The notes below the pieces were generated by a model. The model saw nothing but the letters and a program-made list of their open reading frames with translations, ran no database searches and was not told the DNA's origin. Below are positions 7,280 to 14,422 of a DNA stretch of 30,837 bases, one piece after another (position 1 is the stretch's first letter; the number at the start of each line of letters is the position of its first letter). Location of the stretch: assembly GCF_030825805.1 (NCBI RefSeq), contig NZ_JAPJPF010000021.1, forward strand, positions 1 to 30,837. Reading direction: 5' to 3'. The stretch comes from Streptococcus sp. Its GTDB lineage: Bacteria; Bacillota; Bacilli; Lactobacillales; Streptococcaceae. A program made the translations under genes and the position numbers.

Positions 7280-7294
7280 TATTTTCAGAAACTA
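7280..7294. promoter_or_regulatory. CodY-box-like site upstream of the symporter promoter
   Basis: TATTTTCAGAAACTA matches the CodY consensus AATTTTCWGAAAATT at 12 of 15 positions and directly abuts the -35. CodY responds to branched-chain amino acids. The match is suggestive only in such AT-rich DNA. Confidence 0.3.
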
Positions 7295-7320
7295 TCATGA
7301 AATAGTACAACTTGGTCCAA

Positions 7321-8739
7321 CTAGTCACTCAAAGAGAAATGGTTGGTCATCAGGTTACTAGCATCCAACAAGACCTTATCCAATAAGCAATCCGTCGCTT
7401 CTTGAATCTGATCACTCATTTCCTGATTTTCTCTTTCGAAATCAACGGTTTGTCCTGCTGCCAAGGCTTGATCCACTCGTCCAATCCGGGCATGCCCAAG
7501 GGCCATAGTGCTTTCTTGGTAATCTTCTAAATCTCCAACATGATGACTATAGTGGGCATCTGCCAGACCAGCAATGATTCGATTGGTCCAATAGAAGGAA
7601 TCTGTCGTCACTTTTTCTGTCGTATTGGCAAAATAATCCGGTGTCGTATCGACCTGGGTAAAGAAAGGAACGGCCGTATTGAAAGGCATTGACCCATAGC
7701 AAAGCCATTGAATCCCGGTTGTCTCTTGAGGACGATTTGGCCGCAACTGGAGAATGGCCGTCTGGCTGGTCCGGTTAATGCCAATGGTACGGAAGGTCCG
7801 ACGACTATGACTATCCCCTTCTAAAGCGTAAGGATCATAGGCTGAATCCTGGTAGTGACTGCTGAGGACATATTTGACATCTTCAATCGTAATCTTGCGG
7901 TAAGGTTTTTGACACCAAGGAAGGAAGAAGGAACGAGGATCTTGCTCCACTTCTGGGTTGAGGAATCGTTGAATATCCCAAGCCCGTGGCGTGTTGTAAT
8001 GGCGGTCCTTATCTCGTTGGCTCCCAAAAGCATAACGAGGGTTAAAAGACGAACCGTCAAAATCCAAGGCCAGGTGATGGCGTTCCACAAAATCTTTCAA
8101 GTCTGGGTCACATAAAAACTCTTCCGGGCGATCAAACTCAAAGCGATCACTTCCCAATTGATTGGGATTGGTCACATAGGCATCGTCTGGCACACGGCGG
8201 GCCATCCAGTGATGACCACCGATGGTTTCCAACCACCAGATCTCATTGACATCGCTGATAGCTACTCCGTTAGACTCATAGGTTCCGTATTCTTCTAGGA
8301 TTTTCCCCAAGCGAAGCACTCCTTCTCGGGCAGTCTGGACATAAGGAAGGACCAAGGTCAGCATGTCTTCCTCCCCAATTCCACTTTCCACCAGAGGGTC
8401 CGCCCCCAAGACTCGGCTATTGGTCGTAATGGTCTCTGTCTCACTCATAGCCACATTGTACCGATTGATCCCCGCTTCTCCCCAGATACCATCTTTTGGA
8501 ATGGCATCTGGAACAGCTGTGTAACGAACAGGGTTATCTGGCAGGTCTATCTCAAAAGGAGATAGGACCGACCGATAATGACGGGGTTGATCCTCTGGCT
8601 GAACAACGATAAATTTCTTAGGAGTAAACACTCCGTTTTGAGAGTCTTCCGTGCGAGCTACAATGGTTGAACCATCATAACTGGCATCTTTTCCGACAAG
8701 TATGGTAGTACAAGAATCGGACGAACGATTAGGGGTCAT
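7321..8739 (-). CDS. pepD: Dipeptidase, peptidase family C69 (PepD)
   Basis: A 472-aa N-terminal nucleophile hydrolase cleaving dipeptides, probably cytoplasmic, completing peptide use after oligopeptide uptake. The nucleophile is Cys10 in SCTTILVG; in this family a short propeptide before the Cys is removed autocatalytically. [11 protein letters not shown] (about 22-32) and [15 protein letters not shown] (about 90-104) are the conserved family motifs. No signal peptide is seen. The ATG at 8739 has GAAAGGAAAGC upstream, and the preceding extended -10 promoter sits immediately after the mutS2 terminator. An alternative role in cell-wall peptide turnover, known for some C69 members, cannot be excluded. 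Confidence 0.93.
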   Translation of the reverse strand: MTPNRSSDSCTTILVGKDASYDGSTIVARTEDSQNGVFTPKKFIVVQPEDQPRHYRSVLSPFEIDLPDNPVRYTAVPDAIPKDGIWGEAGINRYNVAMSETETITTNSRVLGADPLVESGIGEEDMLTLVLPYVQTAREGVLRLGKILEEYGTYESNGVAISDVNEIWWLETIGGHHWMARRVPDDAYVTNPNQLGSDRFEFDRPEEFLCDPDLKDFVERHHLALDFDGSSFNPRYAFGSQRDKDRHYNTPRAWDIQRFLNPEVEQDPRSFFLPWCQKPYRKITIEDVKYVLSSHYQDSAYDPYALEGDSHSRRTFRTIGINRTSQTAILQLRPNRPQETTGIQWLCYGSMPFNTAVPFFTQVDTTPDYFANTTEKVTTDSFYWTNRIIAGLADAHYSHHVGDLEDYQESTMALGHARIGRVDQALAAGQTVDFERENQEMSDQIQEATDCLLDKVLLDASNLMTNHFSLSD

Positions 8740-8771
8740 ATGCTTTCCTTCTTTCCGTTTAAACTGACTGT

Positions 8772-8780
8772 ATTATAGCA
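8772..8780 (-). promoter_or_regulatory. pepD extended -10 promoter
   Basis: Minus strand TGCTATAAT, with TATAAT at 8772-8777. It begins right at the T-tract of the mutS2 terminator, so terminator and promoter nearly overlap. Confidence 0.7.
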
Positions 8781-8806
8781 AAAAGCGTGCCTGATTAAAA
8801 GGCACG
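8781..8806 (-). terminator. mutS2 terminator
   Basis: Minus strand CGTGCC (8801-8806) pairs with GGCACG (8786-8791) around a 9-nt loop, followed by CTTTTTG. It lies 13 bp after the mutS2 stop. Confidence 0.75.
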
Positions 8807-8819
8807 ACTGACTCTTTGC

Positions 8820-11156
8820 TTATTTAAAGGTCACAATTGTCGCTCCGCTTCCTCCTGCATTTTGAGGAGCGTACTCGAAGCTTTTGACATGCTTATTGCG
8901 ACGGAGGTACTTGGTAACTCCTTCCCGGATGACCCCAGTTCCGATACCGTGGATGATATCGACTTGGGCCATATTATTGAGAAGGGCTTGGTCGATAAAG
9001 CTGTCCAATTCTTCCATGGCTTCCTCATACCGTTTGCCACGAAGGTCCAAGCGAGCCCGAGGTCCATTGGCATTGGAACGTTTGACTACGTGGACCTGGC
9101 GTTTTTTCGGTTGAGAAGCATCTTTTTCAGCTTTCAACAGATTAAATTCTTTTTCTTCCAAGGTCATCTTGATCAGTCCCACTTGGGCTTCCCAACGACC
9201 ATCCTTGAGCTGCTTGGTAAGACTTCCTCTTTGTCCATAGCTGATGACCAAGATCTCGTCTCCGACTTTTGGAGCACGGGCTTTCTTAGCCTGTTTCAAG
9301 ACCTTGTTTTTCGATAGATCGACTGTTTCTGGGGCCAATTTTTTCAACTGAGACTTGGCTTCAATAATTTCATGGGGCTTGAGTTGCGATTTGGCATGAA
9401 GACCTTGCAAAATCTGATCGCTTTCTGCTAGAGCAAGATCCACAATTTCTTGCGCTTCTTTACGCGCCTTGTTGAGCTCTGTTTCCCGCTCTCGGGTCAA
9501 CTCATTGTACAATTTCTTGAGGACGCGGTTGAATTTCAGATTTTCCTGTTCAACATCTCGGATGGACTCGAGTCGTTTGCGACTTTCTAGGGTCTGAGCT
9601 TCCAACTTTTCAATGATGCGGTTGACATCCCGATCCTGATTGGTCAACCCCTGCGCTTGACGAACAATCACTTCTGACAAGCCTAGACGACGCGCGATTT
9701 CAAAGGCATTGGAACGTCCTGGTACCCCCTGCATAAACCGATAGGTCGGACGCAGGCTGTCCGTATCAAATTCCATGCTGGCATTTTGAACACCAAGTGT
9801 CTCAATCCCATAGGCCTTAAGTTCTGGATAGTGGGTGGTCGCCATGGTCTTGATCCCTCGTAAGCGGAGATCTTCTAGGATGGCGATCGCCAGTGAAGCC
9901 CCTTCCTGAGGATCCGTTCCAGCTCCCAACTCATCCAGCAAGACCAAGGATTCCTCATCGACCTGCTCCAAAATAGAGACAATATTGGTCATGTGACTGG
10001 AGAAGGTAGACAGGCTCTGCTCGATCGACTGCTCATCCCCGATATCAGAGAAGATTTGCGTGAAGACAGCTACCTTACTCCCAGCATCTGCTAGGATTGG
10101 CAAGCCCGACTGGGCCATTAATTGGGCTAGTCCCAGGGTCTTGAGCATGATGGTCTTCCCACCCGTATTCGGTCCGGTAATCACAATCTCTGTGAGGTCT
10201 TTGCCAAAGTGGATATCATTAGGAACAGCCTTCTCAATCAAGGGATGGCGAACCTGCAAGAGCTGAATCTCCCCTTGATCTGACAAGGTTGGAATAGTTC
10301 CTTTTCGGTCCTGTAAAAAGCGATGTTTGGCCCGAACGAGGTCAATATGACCGATCAGCCAAGCATTGTTTCGGATTTCCCCCGCATGAGGACGAAGGAG
10401 GTTTGAAATTTCTTCCAAGATCCGGAGCATCTCGAAGCGTTCATCTGCACGATGGTTGGCAATATCTTCATTAAGATTGACGACCGCTCGAGGTTCGATA
10501 TAGACGGTATTTCCACTGGCTGAAATATCGTGCACCACACCGGCAATCCGATTGCGGTAGGTGTTTTTGACTGGCAAGACATTTCGTCCATTCCGACTCG
10601 CTACGACCTGATCAGCCAGCATTTCGGACTTGGTCTTCAACAATTCTTGTAAAATGTCTCGCACTTGGTGTTCATTCTCTTGAATCCGTCGACGAATTTT
10701 TGCCAAGGTTTCACTGGCAAAGTTTTCAATAAATCCTGCCTCATTAATGGCATGGAGACTTCCCTGCAACTGTGGAAGGTCGACTAGATTTTCAAATATC
10801 CGATCCAGTTTTTCCAAGCGGACATTTTCTAATTCATCATAAAAATTTCGCAATTCATGGGTCACGCGCAGGACTTTCTTGACCGCTAACAATTCATCGA
10901 TATTGAGCGATGTTTCTAGTTCTAAACGCTTGGTCACTGGACGAATTTCTTGGATGGTGGGCACGCTAAAGTGCGGATGCTCCACAAATATCTGAGCCAT
11001 ATCCGCCATTTCAAGAAAGGCGGTTTCAATTGCTTCTTTTTTTGTAAGTGGGGCTAATTCCTGCAACTCCACTTCGCCCTGCTCCGTTTGCAAATAGGGC
11101 TCTACTAAGTTTTTGACTTTTTGAAACTCTAAGGTTTCGAGAATTTTTTGATTCAT
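8820..11156 (-). CDS. mutS2: MutS2 family ATPase with C-terminal Smr domain
   Basis: A 778-aa protein lacking the MutS mismatch-recognition domain. Order: N-terminal core and clamp helices (1-300), ABC-type ATPase with Walker A GPNTGGKT (328-335), signature SLSTFSSHM (381-389), and Walker B LVLLDE (404-409) followed by [11 protein letters not shown] long charged coiled-coil (about 500-620), a KOW-like segment, then the Smr nuclease domain (701-778) with LDLRG (703-707) and HGIGTG (736-741) follow. MutS2 proteins have been linked to suppression of recombination and, in B. subtilis, to rescue of collided ribosomes; which applies here is not shown by the sequence. The ATG at 11156 has TGGAG upstream. 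It follows zapA-cvpA with a 96-bp gap holding a hairpin. Confidence 0.96.
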   Translation of the reverse strand: MNQKILETLEFQKVKNLVEPYLQTEQGEVELQELAPLTKKEAIETAFLEMADMAQIFVEHPHFSVPTIQEIRPVTKRLELETSLNIDELLAVKKVLRVTHELRNFYDELENVRLEKLDRIFENLVDLPQLQGSLHAINEAGFIENFASETLAKIRRRIQENEHQVRDILQELLKTKSEMLADQVVASRNGRNVLPVKNTYRNRIAGVVHDISASGNTVYIEPRAVVNLNEDIANHRADERFEMLRILEEISNLLRPHAGEIRNNAWLIGHIDLVRAKHRFLQDRKGTIPTLSDQGEIQLLQVRHPLIEKAVPNDIHFGKDLTEIVITGPNTGGKTIMLKTLGLAQLMAQSGLPILADAGSKVAVFTQIFSDIGDEQSIEQSLSTFSSHMTNIVSILEQVDEESLVLLDELGAGTDPQEGASLAIAILEDLRLRGIKTMATTHYPELKAYGIETLGVQNASMEFDTDSLRPTYRFMQGVPGRSNAFEIARRLGLSEVIVRQAQGLTNQDRDVNRIIEKLEAQTLESRKRLESIRDVEQENLKFNRVLKKLYNELTRERETELNKARKEAQEIVDLALAESDQILQGLHAKSQLKPHEIIEAKSQLKKLAPETVDLSKNKVLKQAKKARAPKVGDEILVISYGQRGSLTKQLKDGRWEAQVGLIKMTLEEKEFNLLKAEKDASQPKKRQVHVVKRSNANGPRARLDLRGKRYEEAMEELDSFIDQALLNNMAQVDIIHGIGTGVIREGVTKYLRRNKHVKSFEYAPQNAGGSGATIVTFK

Positions 11157-11169
11157 GTTTCTCCACAAC

Positions 11170-11201
11170 AGAAAAGGAGGCTGATTTTGGTCTGAGCCTC
11201 C
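11170..11201 (-). terminator. Hairpin between cvpA and mutS2 (terminator or attenuator)
   Basis: Minus strand GGAGGCT (11195-11201) pairs perfectly with AGCCTCC (11176-11182), followed by TTTTCT. A -10-like TATTAT (11213-11218) lies just upstream of the hairpin, so any transcript starting there would have to pass it to reach mutS2. Confidence 0.55.
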
Positions 11202-11252
11202 CCTTCCTTTCTATAATATCTCTCATGAACTGTTAGACATGATGAGAAGTGA

Positions 11253-11807
11253 TTACGCACCTAAGATTTTTACAACCCAAAGTTGTTTCAAGAGGCCTGC
11301 TGTAAGGGGGCTATACTGCACCATAAATCGAATGAGGAAACTTCCATGGAGTCGATCTTGAATGGCCGCCATGGGGATGGTTGACAAAATCGTGAATCCC
11401 ATTTGCAGAACAAAGTAGGTCACAAGTACAGCTAACACACCACTGGTAATCTGAAACGGATACTCCTCCCATTTTTCAGGCGTTGGAATTAAGGGAATAA
11501 AGAGTCCAATCACTCGACCCATCGCATAGACTAAAACAAACAAGATGAAATAAGCCAAACCAGCGTAAAAAACTTTGTCTAAGTGAAAGAGTTGATCTGC
11601 ACCATAAAAATAGGTTTTTGAAGCTTGTGTTGCACTCGAAAATGGGATCCATAGACTAATGGTTTTTGCCAAGGACTGATAGCCTGATCCTGCGACCAAC
11701 ATGGCCACAACCATGGTGAAAAAATAATATCCTTGAAGCAAAATCCCTCGTGAATACCCAATATAAAAACTCCAAGCTAGGATGAATAAAATCAGGATTG
11801 AAAACAT
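11253..11807 (-). CDS. cvpA: CvpA family membrane protein
   Basis: A 184-aa integral membrane protein related to the colicin V production protein. Four hydrophobic segments are visible: residues 1-20 (MFSILILFILAWSFYIGYSRG begins the family signature), about 28-42, about 85-105 (YFILFVLVYAMGRVIGLFIPL) and about 125-145. The molecular function of CvpA proteins is poorly understood; in streptococci they commonly sit between zapA and mutS2, as here. The ATG at 11807 follows AGGGGAG and lies 10 bp after the zapA stop, so the two are cotranscribed. An in-frame extension of 13 residues overlapping zapA is rejected. Confidence 0.85.
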   Translation of the reverse strand: MFSILILFILAWSFYIGYSRGILLQGYYFFTMVVAMLVAGSGYQSLAKTISLWIPFSSATQASKTYFYGADQLFHLDKVFYAGLAYFILFVLVYAMGRVIGLFIPLIPTPEKWEEYPFQITSGVLAVLVTYFVLQMGFTILSTIPMAAIQDRLHGSFLIRFMVQYSPLTAGLLKQLWVVKILGA

Positions 11808-11817
11808 GCAACTCCCC

Positions 11818-12108
11818 TTAATTAGATGATCTACCGACCAGGCCATCTAGGGCCTTGCGACGAAAGTCTTCCAATTCTTTTTCCTTATCGTCAAACTCAA
11901 TCTCACGACTCAATTGTGTTGATAAACTATTGATTGCTAGTAAAATAGCCAGGGTCTCATCATCAGCAACTGGCATTTGTTCTTTAATCGCTTCATATTT
12001 TTCCTTCGCGACCCGTTCAACTTCTTCCATGAAGAGATTATCATGATTAGTTGTTAGAGTCAGCGATTTATTACCGAAAGTAAATTTGTATCTATTTAAG
12101 CTGGACAT
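11818..12108 (-). CDS. zapA: ZapA-like cell division protein
   Basis: A 96-aa cytoplasmic protein that, in the ZapA family, bundles FtsZ protofilaments at the division site. The N-terminal beta strand region NRYKFTFGNKSLTLTT is followed by EEVERVAKEKYEAIKEQMP and the conserved helix ETLAILLAINSLSTQLSREI, then a charged coiled-coil. The order and length match the family. AGGTGAT lies 7 nt before the ATG. It is the first gene of zapA-cvpA(-mutS2), transcribed from a consensus promoter. Assignment rests on the overall pattern, since ZapA proteins are weakly conserved. Confidence 0.8.
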   Translation of the reverse strand: MSSLNRYKFTFGNKSLTLTTNHDNLFMEEVERVAKEKYEAIKEQMPVADDETLAILLAINSLSTQLSREIEFDDKEKELEDFRRKALDGLVGRSSN

Positions 12109-12126
12109 AAAAAATCACCTCACGAT

Positions 12127-12155
12127 ATTATATCAAAATATAGCCTGCTTGTCAG
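12127..12155 (-). promoter_or_regulatory. zapA operon promoter
   Basis: Minus strand CTGACA (12150-12155), 17 bp, TATAAT (12127-12132), with TGA just upstream of the -10 (extended -10). Confidence 0.85.
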
Positions 12156-12225
12156 TAGAAAAATCCCCTTCCTATAGGAGGTATTGGAGGCAGTAGGCCA
12201 CGGTTTATCTTTTTTTCCCCAAGCA

Positions 12226-12234
12226 TGATACAAT
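12226..12234 (+). promoter_or_regulatory. Peroxidase gene extended -10 promoter
   Basis: TGATACAAT, with TACAAT at 12229-12234, 28 bp before the start codon. No clear -35. Confidence 0.55.
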
Positions 12235-12261
12235 AGAGAAAGTAGGAAAGGACGTAAAAAA

Positions 12262-12741
12262 ATGAATATTTATGATTTCTCTATAGAAGCCCAAGACGGG
12301 AGCACCATCCCCCTAGAAACCTATCGAGGGCATGTGCTTCTCATCGTCAATACAGCAACAGGTTGTGGTCTGACGCCTCAATACCAGGGATTGCAAGAGC
12401 TCTATGAGCGCTACCATAACCAAGGTTTTGAAATCCTTGACTTTCCATGCAATCAATTTATGGGCCAAGCGCCGGGCAATGCTGAAGAAATCAATCAGTT
12501 TTGTAGCCTCCATTACCAAACCAGCTTCCCACGCTTCGCAAAAATAAAAGTCAATGGGAAAGAAGCCAGTCCCCTTTACCAATGGCTCAAAGAACAAGCT
12601 AGTGGTCCCTTGGGCTCCCGTATTGAATGGAATTTCGCCAAATTCTTGATCGATCGCCAAGGCCAGGTCGTCCATCGCTTCTCTTCAAAAACCGATCCTC
12701 AAGCAATTGAAGCAAAGCTAAAAGAAATCCTTTCAGACTAA
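12262..12741 (+). CDS. gpo: Glutathione peroxidase family protein, probably thioredoxin-dependent
   Basis: A 159-aa thioredoxin-fold peroxidase. The peroxidatic cysteine is C35 in NTATGCGLTPQY (Cys, not selenocysteine). The catalytic-tetrad residues Q69 (FMGQAPG) and W-N of EWNFAKF are present. C81 (INQFCSLHYQTSFP) lies where yeast Gpx3 and related two-cysteine enzymes carry the resolving cysteine, which argues for reduction by thioredoxin rather than glutathione. The short length and absence of the tetramer loop agree. ATG 12262 follows AAAGGA. It sits between zapA and rnhC, genes usually adjacent and divergent in streptococci, so it may be a lineage-specific insertion. Its role is likely defence against H2O2 and lipid or organic hydroperoxides. 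Confidence 0.9.
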   Translation: MNIYDFSIEAQDGSTIPLETYRGHVLLIVNTATGCGLTPQYQGLQELYERYHNQGFEILDFPCNQFMGQAPGNAEEINQFCSLHYQTSFPRFAKIKVNGKEASPLYQWLKEQASGPLGSRIEWNFAKFLIDRQGQVVHRFSSKTDPQAIEAKLKEILSD

Positions 12742-12780
12742 ATTCGTTTGGTCTTTTTCTGGCCTTTCATAGAGCATTTA

Positions 12781-12789
12781 TGTTACAAT
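12781..12789 (+). promoter_or_regulatory. rnhC extended -10 promoter with start codon at +1
   Basis: TGTTACAAT, with TACAAT at 12784-12789. The ATG of rnhC begins 7 nt further at 12797, the position expected for +1, so the transcript from this promoter would be leaderless. Confidence 0.6.
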
Positions 12790-12796
12790 AAGGGCT

Positions 12797-13687
12797 ATGG
12801 AAACAATCACATTGTCCCCTCAAAATGAGGACATCCAAGCATTTGTTCGTCAGTACCAAGACCATTTGGTGCCTTCAAAAAATCCATATATCCGATATTT
12901 TTTTAAGGCTCCTGATGCAACCATTTCGATTTACACATCAGGAAAGGTTGTCTTACAAGGTAATCAGGCCACGCGCTATGCTGCCTTTTTCGGTTACCAG
13001 CAAGATCCGATAGACCAAGCACTTGCCGGACAAGACTTCCCCTTAATCGGAACGGATGAAGTTGGAAACGGCTCTTACTTTGGAGGGCTTGCCGTAGTAG
13101 CTTCACTAGTCAGCCCGGAGCAACATGCCCGCTTAAAAAGTCTAGGAGTTGGGGATTCTAAAACCCTGGATGATCGAAAAATTCGAGCTCTCGCACCGAT
13201 CCTCAAAAAAGAAATCCCACATCAGGCCTTGCTGCTGACACCTAAGAAATACAATCAGGTCATCGCCTCTGGCTACAATGCGGTATCTGTCAAGGTCGCC
13301 CTCCACAATCAAGCTATTTTTTTGCTCTTGCAACAAGGGGCAAAAGCTCAAAAAATTGTGGTAGATGCCTTTACGACCAAGAAAAACTATGATCGCTATG
13401 TTCAGGCAGAAGCGAATCAGGTCCCACAAGTCGTCACCCTAGAAGAAAAGGCCGAAGGAAAATACCTGGCGGTAGCTGTGAGTTCCATTATCGCTCGCGA
13501 TCTCTTCCTCCAAAATCTGGAAGAATTGAGTCAAGAACTAGGCTATACCCTTCCTAGTGGAGCTGGTATTCCCTCAGATAAGGTTGCTGCTCAACTATTA
13601 CAGGCCTATGGCATTCAAGCCCTTGACTACAGTGCCAAACTTCACTTTAAAAATACAGAAAAAGCAAAAAAATTAATAGAAAGATAA
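12797..13687 (+). CDS. rnhC: Ribonuclease HIII
   Basis: A 296-aa cytoplasmic endonuclease that cuts the RNA strand of RNA/DNA hybrids. The N-terminal TBP-like domain (about 1-75, containing YFFKAPDATISIYTSGKVVLQG) distinguishes HIII from HII. The catalytic domain has IGTDEVGNGSYFG with D87 and E88, GVGDSKTL (117-124) and the third acidic residue D190 in VVDAFTTK. VSSIIARD is the fourth motif. The length is typical. The only nearby SD-like sequence, AAGGG, is 2 nt from the ATG, consistent with the leaderless arrangement. lepB follows 3 bp after the stop, forming an operon. Confidence 0.96.
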   Translation: METITLSPQNEDIQAFVRQYQDHLVPSKNPYIRYFFKAPDATISIYTSGKVVLQGNQATRYAAFFGYQQDPIDQALAGQDFPLIGTDEVGNGSYFGGLAVVASLVSPEQHARLKSLGVGDSKTLDDRKIRALAPILKKEIPHQALLLTPKKYNQVIASGYNAVSVKVALHNQAIFLLLQQGAKAQKIVVDAFTTKKNYDRYVQAEANQVPQVVTLEEKAEGKYLAVAVSSIIARDLFLQNLEELSQELGYTLPSGAGIPSDKVAAQLLQAYGIQALDYSAKLHFKNTEKAKKLIER

Positions 13688-13690
13688 AGC

Positions 13691-14329
13691 ATGAAACGTT
13701 CAAAAAAATCAAATAATCCAGTCCGTTCTTTCCTGAAAGAATGGGCGCTCTTCGGCCTCATTATTGGAGGCATTATTCTCTCTCGTATTTATCTGTGGAC
13801 GCCTGTCCGTGTCGATGGCCATTCTATGGATCCGACCTTGGCAGATAGTGAATACCTTCTCGTTATCAATAAACTGCCTATCGACCGTTTTGATATCGTG
13901 GTCGCTAGTGAAACAGAAAATGGAAAAACCAAAGAAATCGTTAAACGGGTCATTGGACTCCCTGGTGAGACCATCGAGTACAAAAACGATGTCCTCTATA
14001 TCAACGGCAAAGAAACTGACGAGCCTTACTTGAAAGACTACATTCAAAAATTTAAAGAAGATAAATTGCAATCAACCTATTCTGGAAAAGGGTTCGAAGA
14101 AAATGGAGAACTCTTCCGCCAAATGGCACAGATTGCCGAAGCTTTCACCGTTGATAGAGATGGAAGTGCGACCTTCACGAAAAAGCTCTTGGATGATGAG
14201 TATCTACTCCTTGGTGATGATCGAATCGTTTCAAAAGATAGCCGCCAGGTGGGGGCTTTCAAGAAGGAACAAATCAAAGGGGAAGCCGTCCTTCGCCTCT
14301 GGCCACTCCTTCCATTCCAGACTTATTAA
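13691..14329 (+). CDS. lepB: Signal peptidase I
   Basis: A 212-aa membrane-anchored serine protease that removes signal peptides of secreted proteins. One N-terminal membrane segment (about 17-35, WALFGLIIGGIILSRIY) is followed by the extracellular catalytic domain. The nucleophile is S45 in VDGHSMDPTL and the general base K85 in EIVKRVIGLPG. LLGDDR and SKDSRQVG near the C terminus are further family motifs. The start at 13691 is 3 bp after the rnhC stop and has a poor SD, so translation is probably coupled. A terminator hairpin follows. Confidence 0.96.
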   Translation: MKRSKKSNNPVRSFLKEWALFGLIIGGIILSRIYLWTPVRVDGHSMDPTLADSEYLLVINKLPIDRFDIVVASETENGKTKEIVKRVIGLPGETIEYKNDVLYINGKETDEPYLKDYIQKFKEDKLQSTYSGKGFEENGELFRQMAQIAEAFTVDRDGSATFTKKLLDDEYLLLGDDRIVSKDSRQVGAFKKEQIKGEAVLRLWPLLPFQTY

Positions 14330-14337
14330 CCCATGAT

Positions 14338-14370
14338 GAGGTTGGGACTCTTGTTCCAATCTCTTTCAAT
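14338..14370 (+). terminator. lepB terminator
   Basis: GAGGTTGGGAC (14338-14348) pairs with GTTCCAATCTC (14353-14363) through 11 bp including two G.T pairs, loop TCTT, then TTTCAAT. It resembles, in diverged form, the GAGGCTAGGAC hairpin at 22406-22431. Confidence 0.65.
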
Positions 14371-14422
14371 ATCTTCATGAGAGATAAGCTCTCTCAGACC
14401 ATTACTTAAAAGGAAACTCTGC

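Noticed and set aside
8862..9317. 151-aa plus-strand frame opposite mutS2
   Set aside because: It lies within the conserved Smr and linker coding region of mutS2; no SD or family resemblance.
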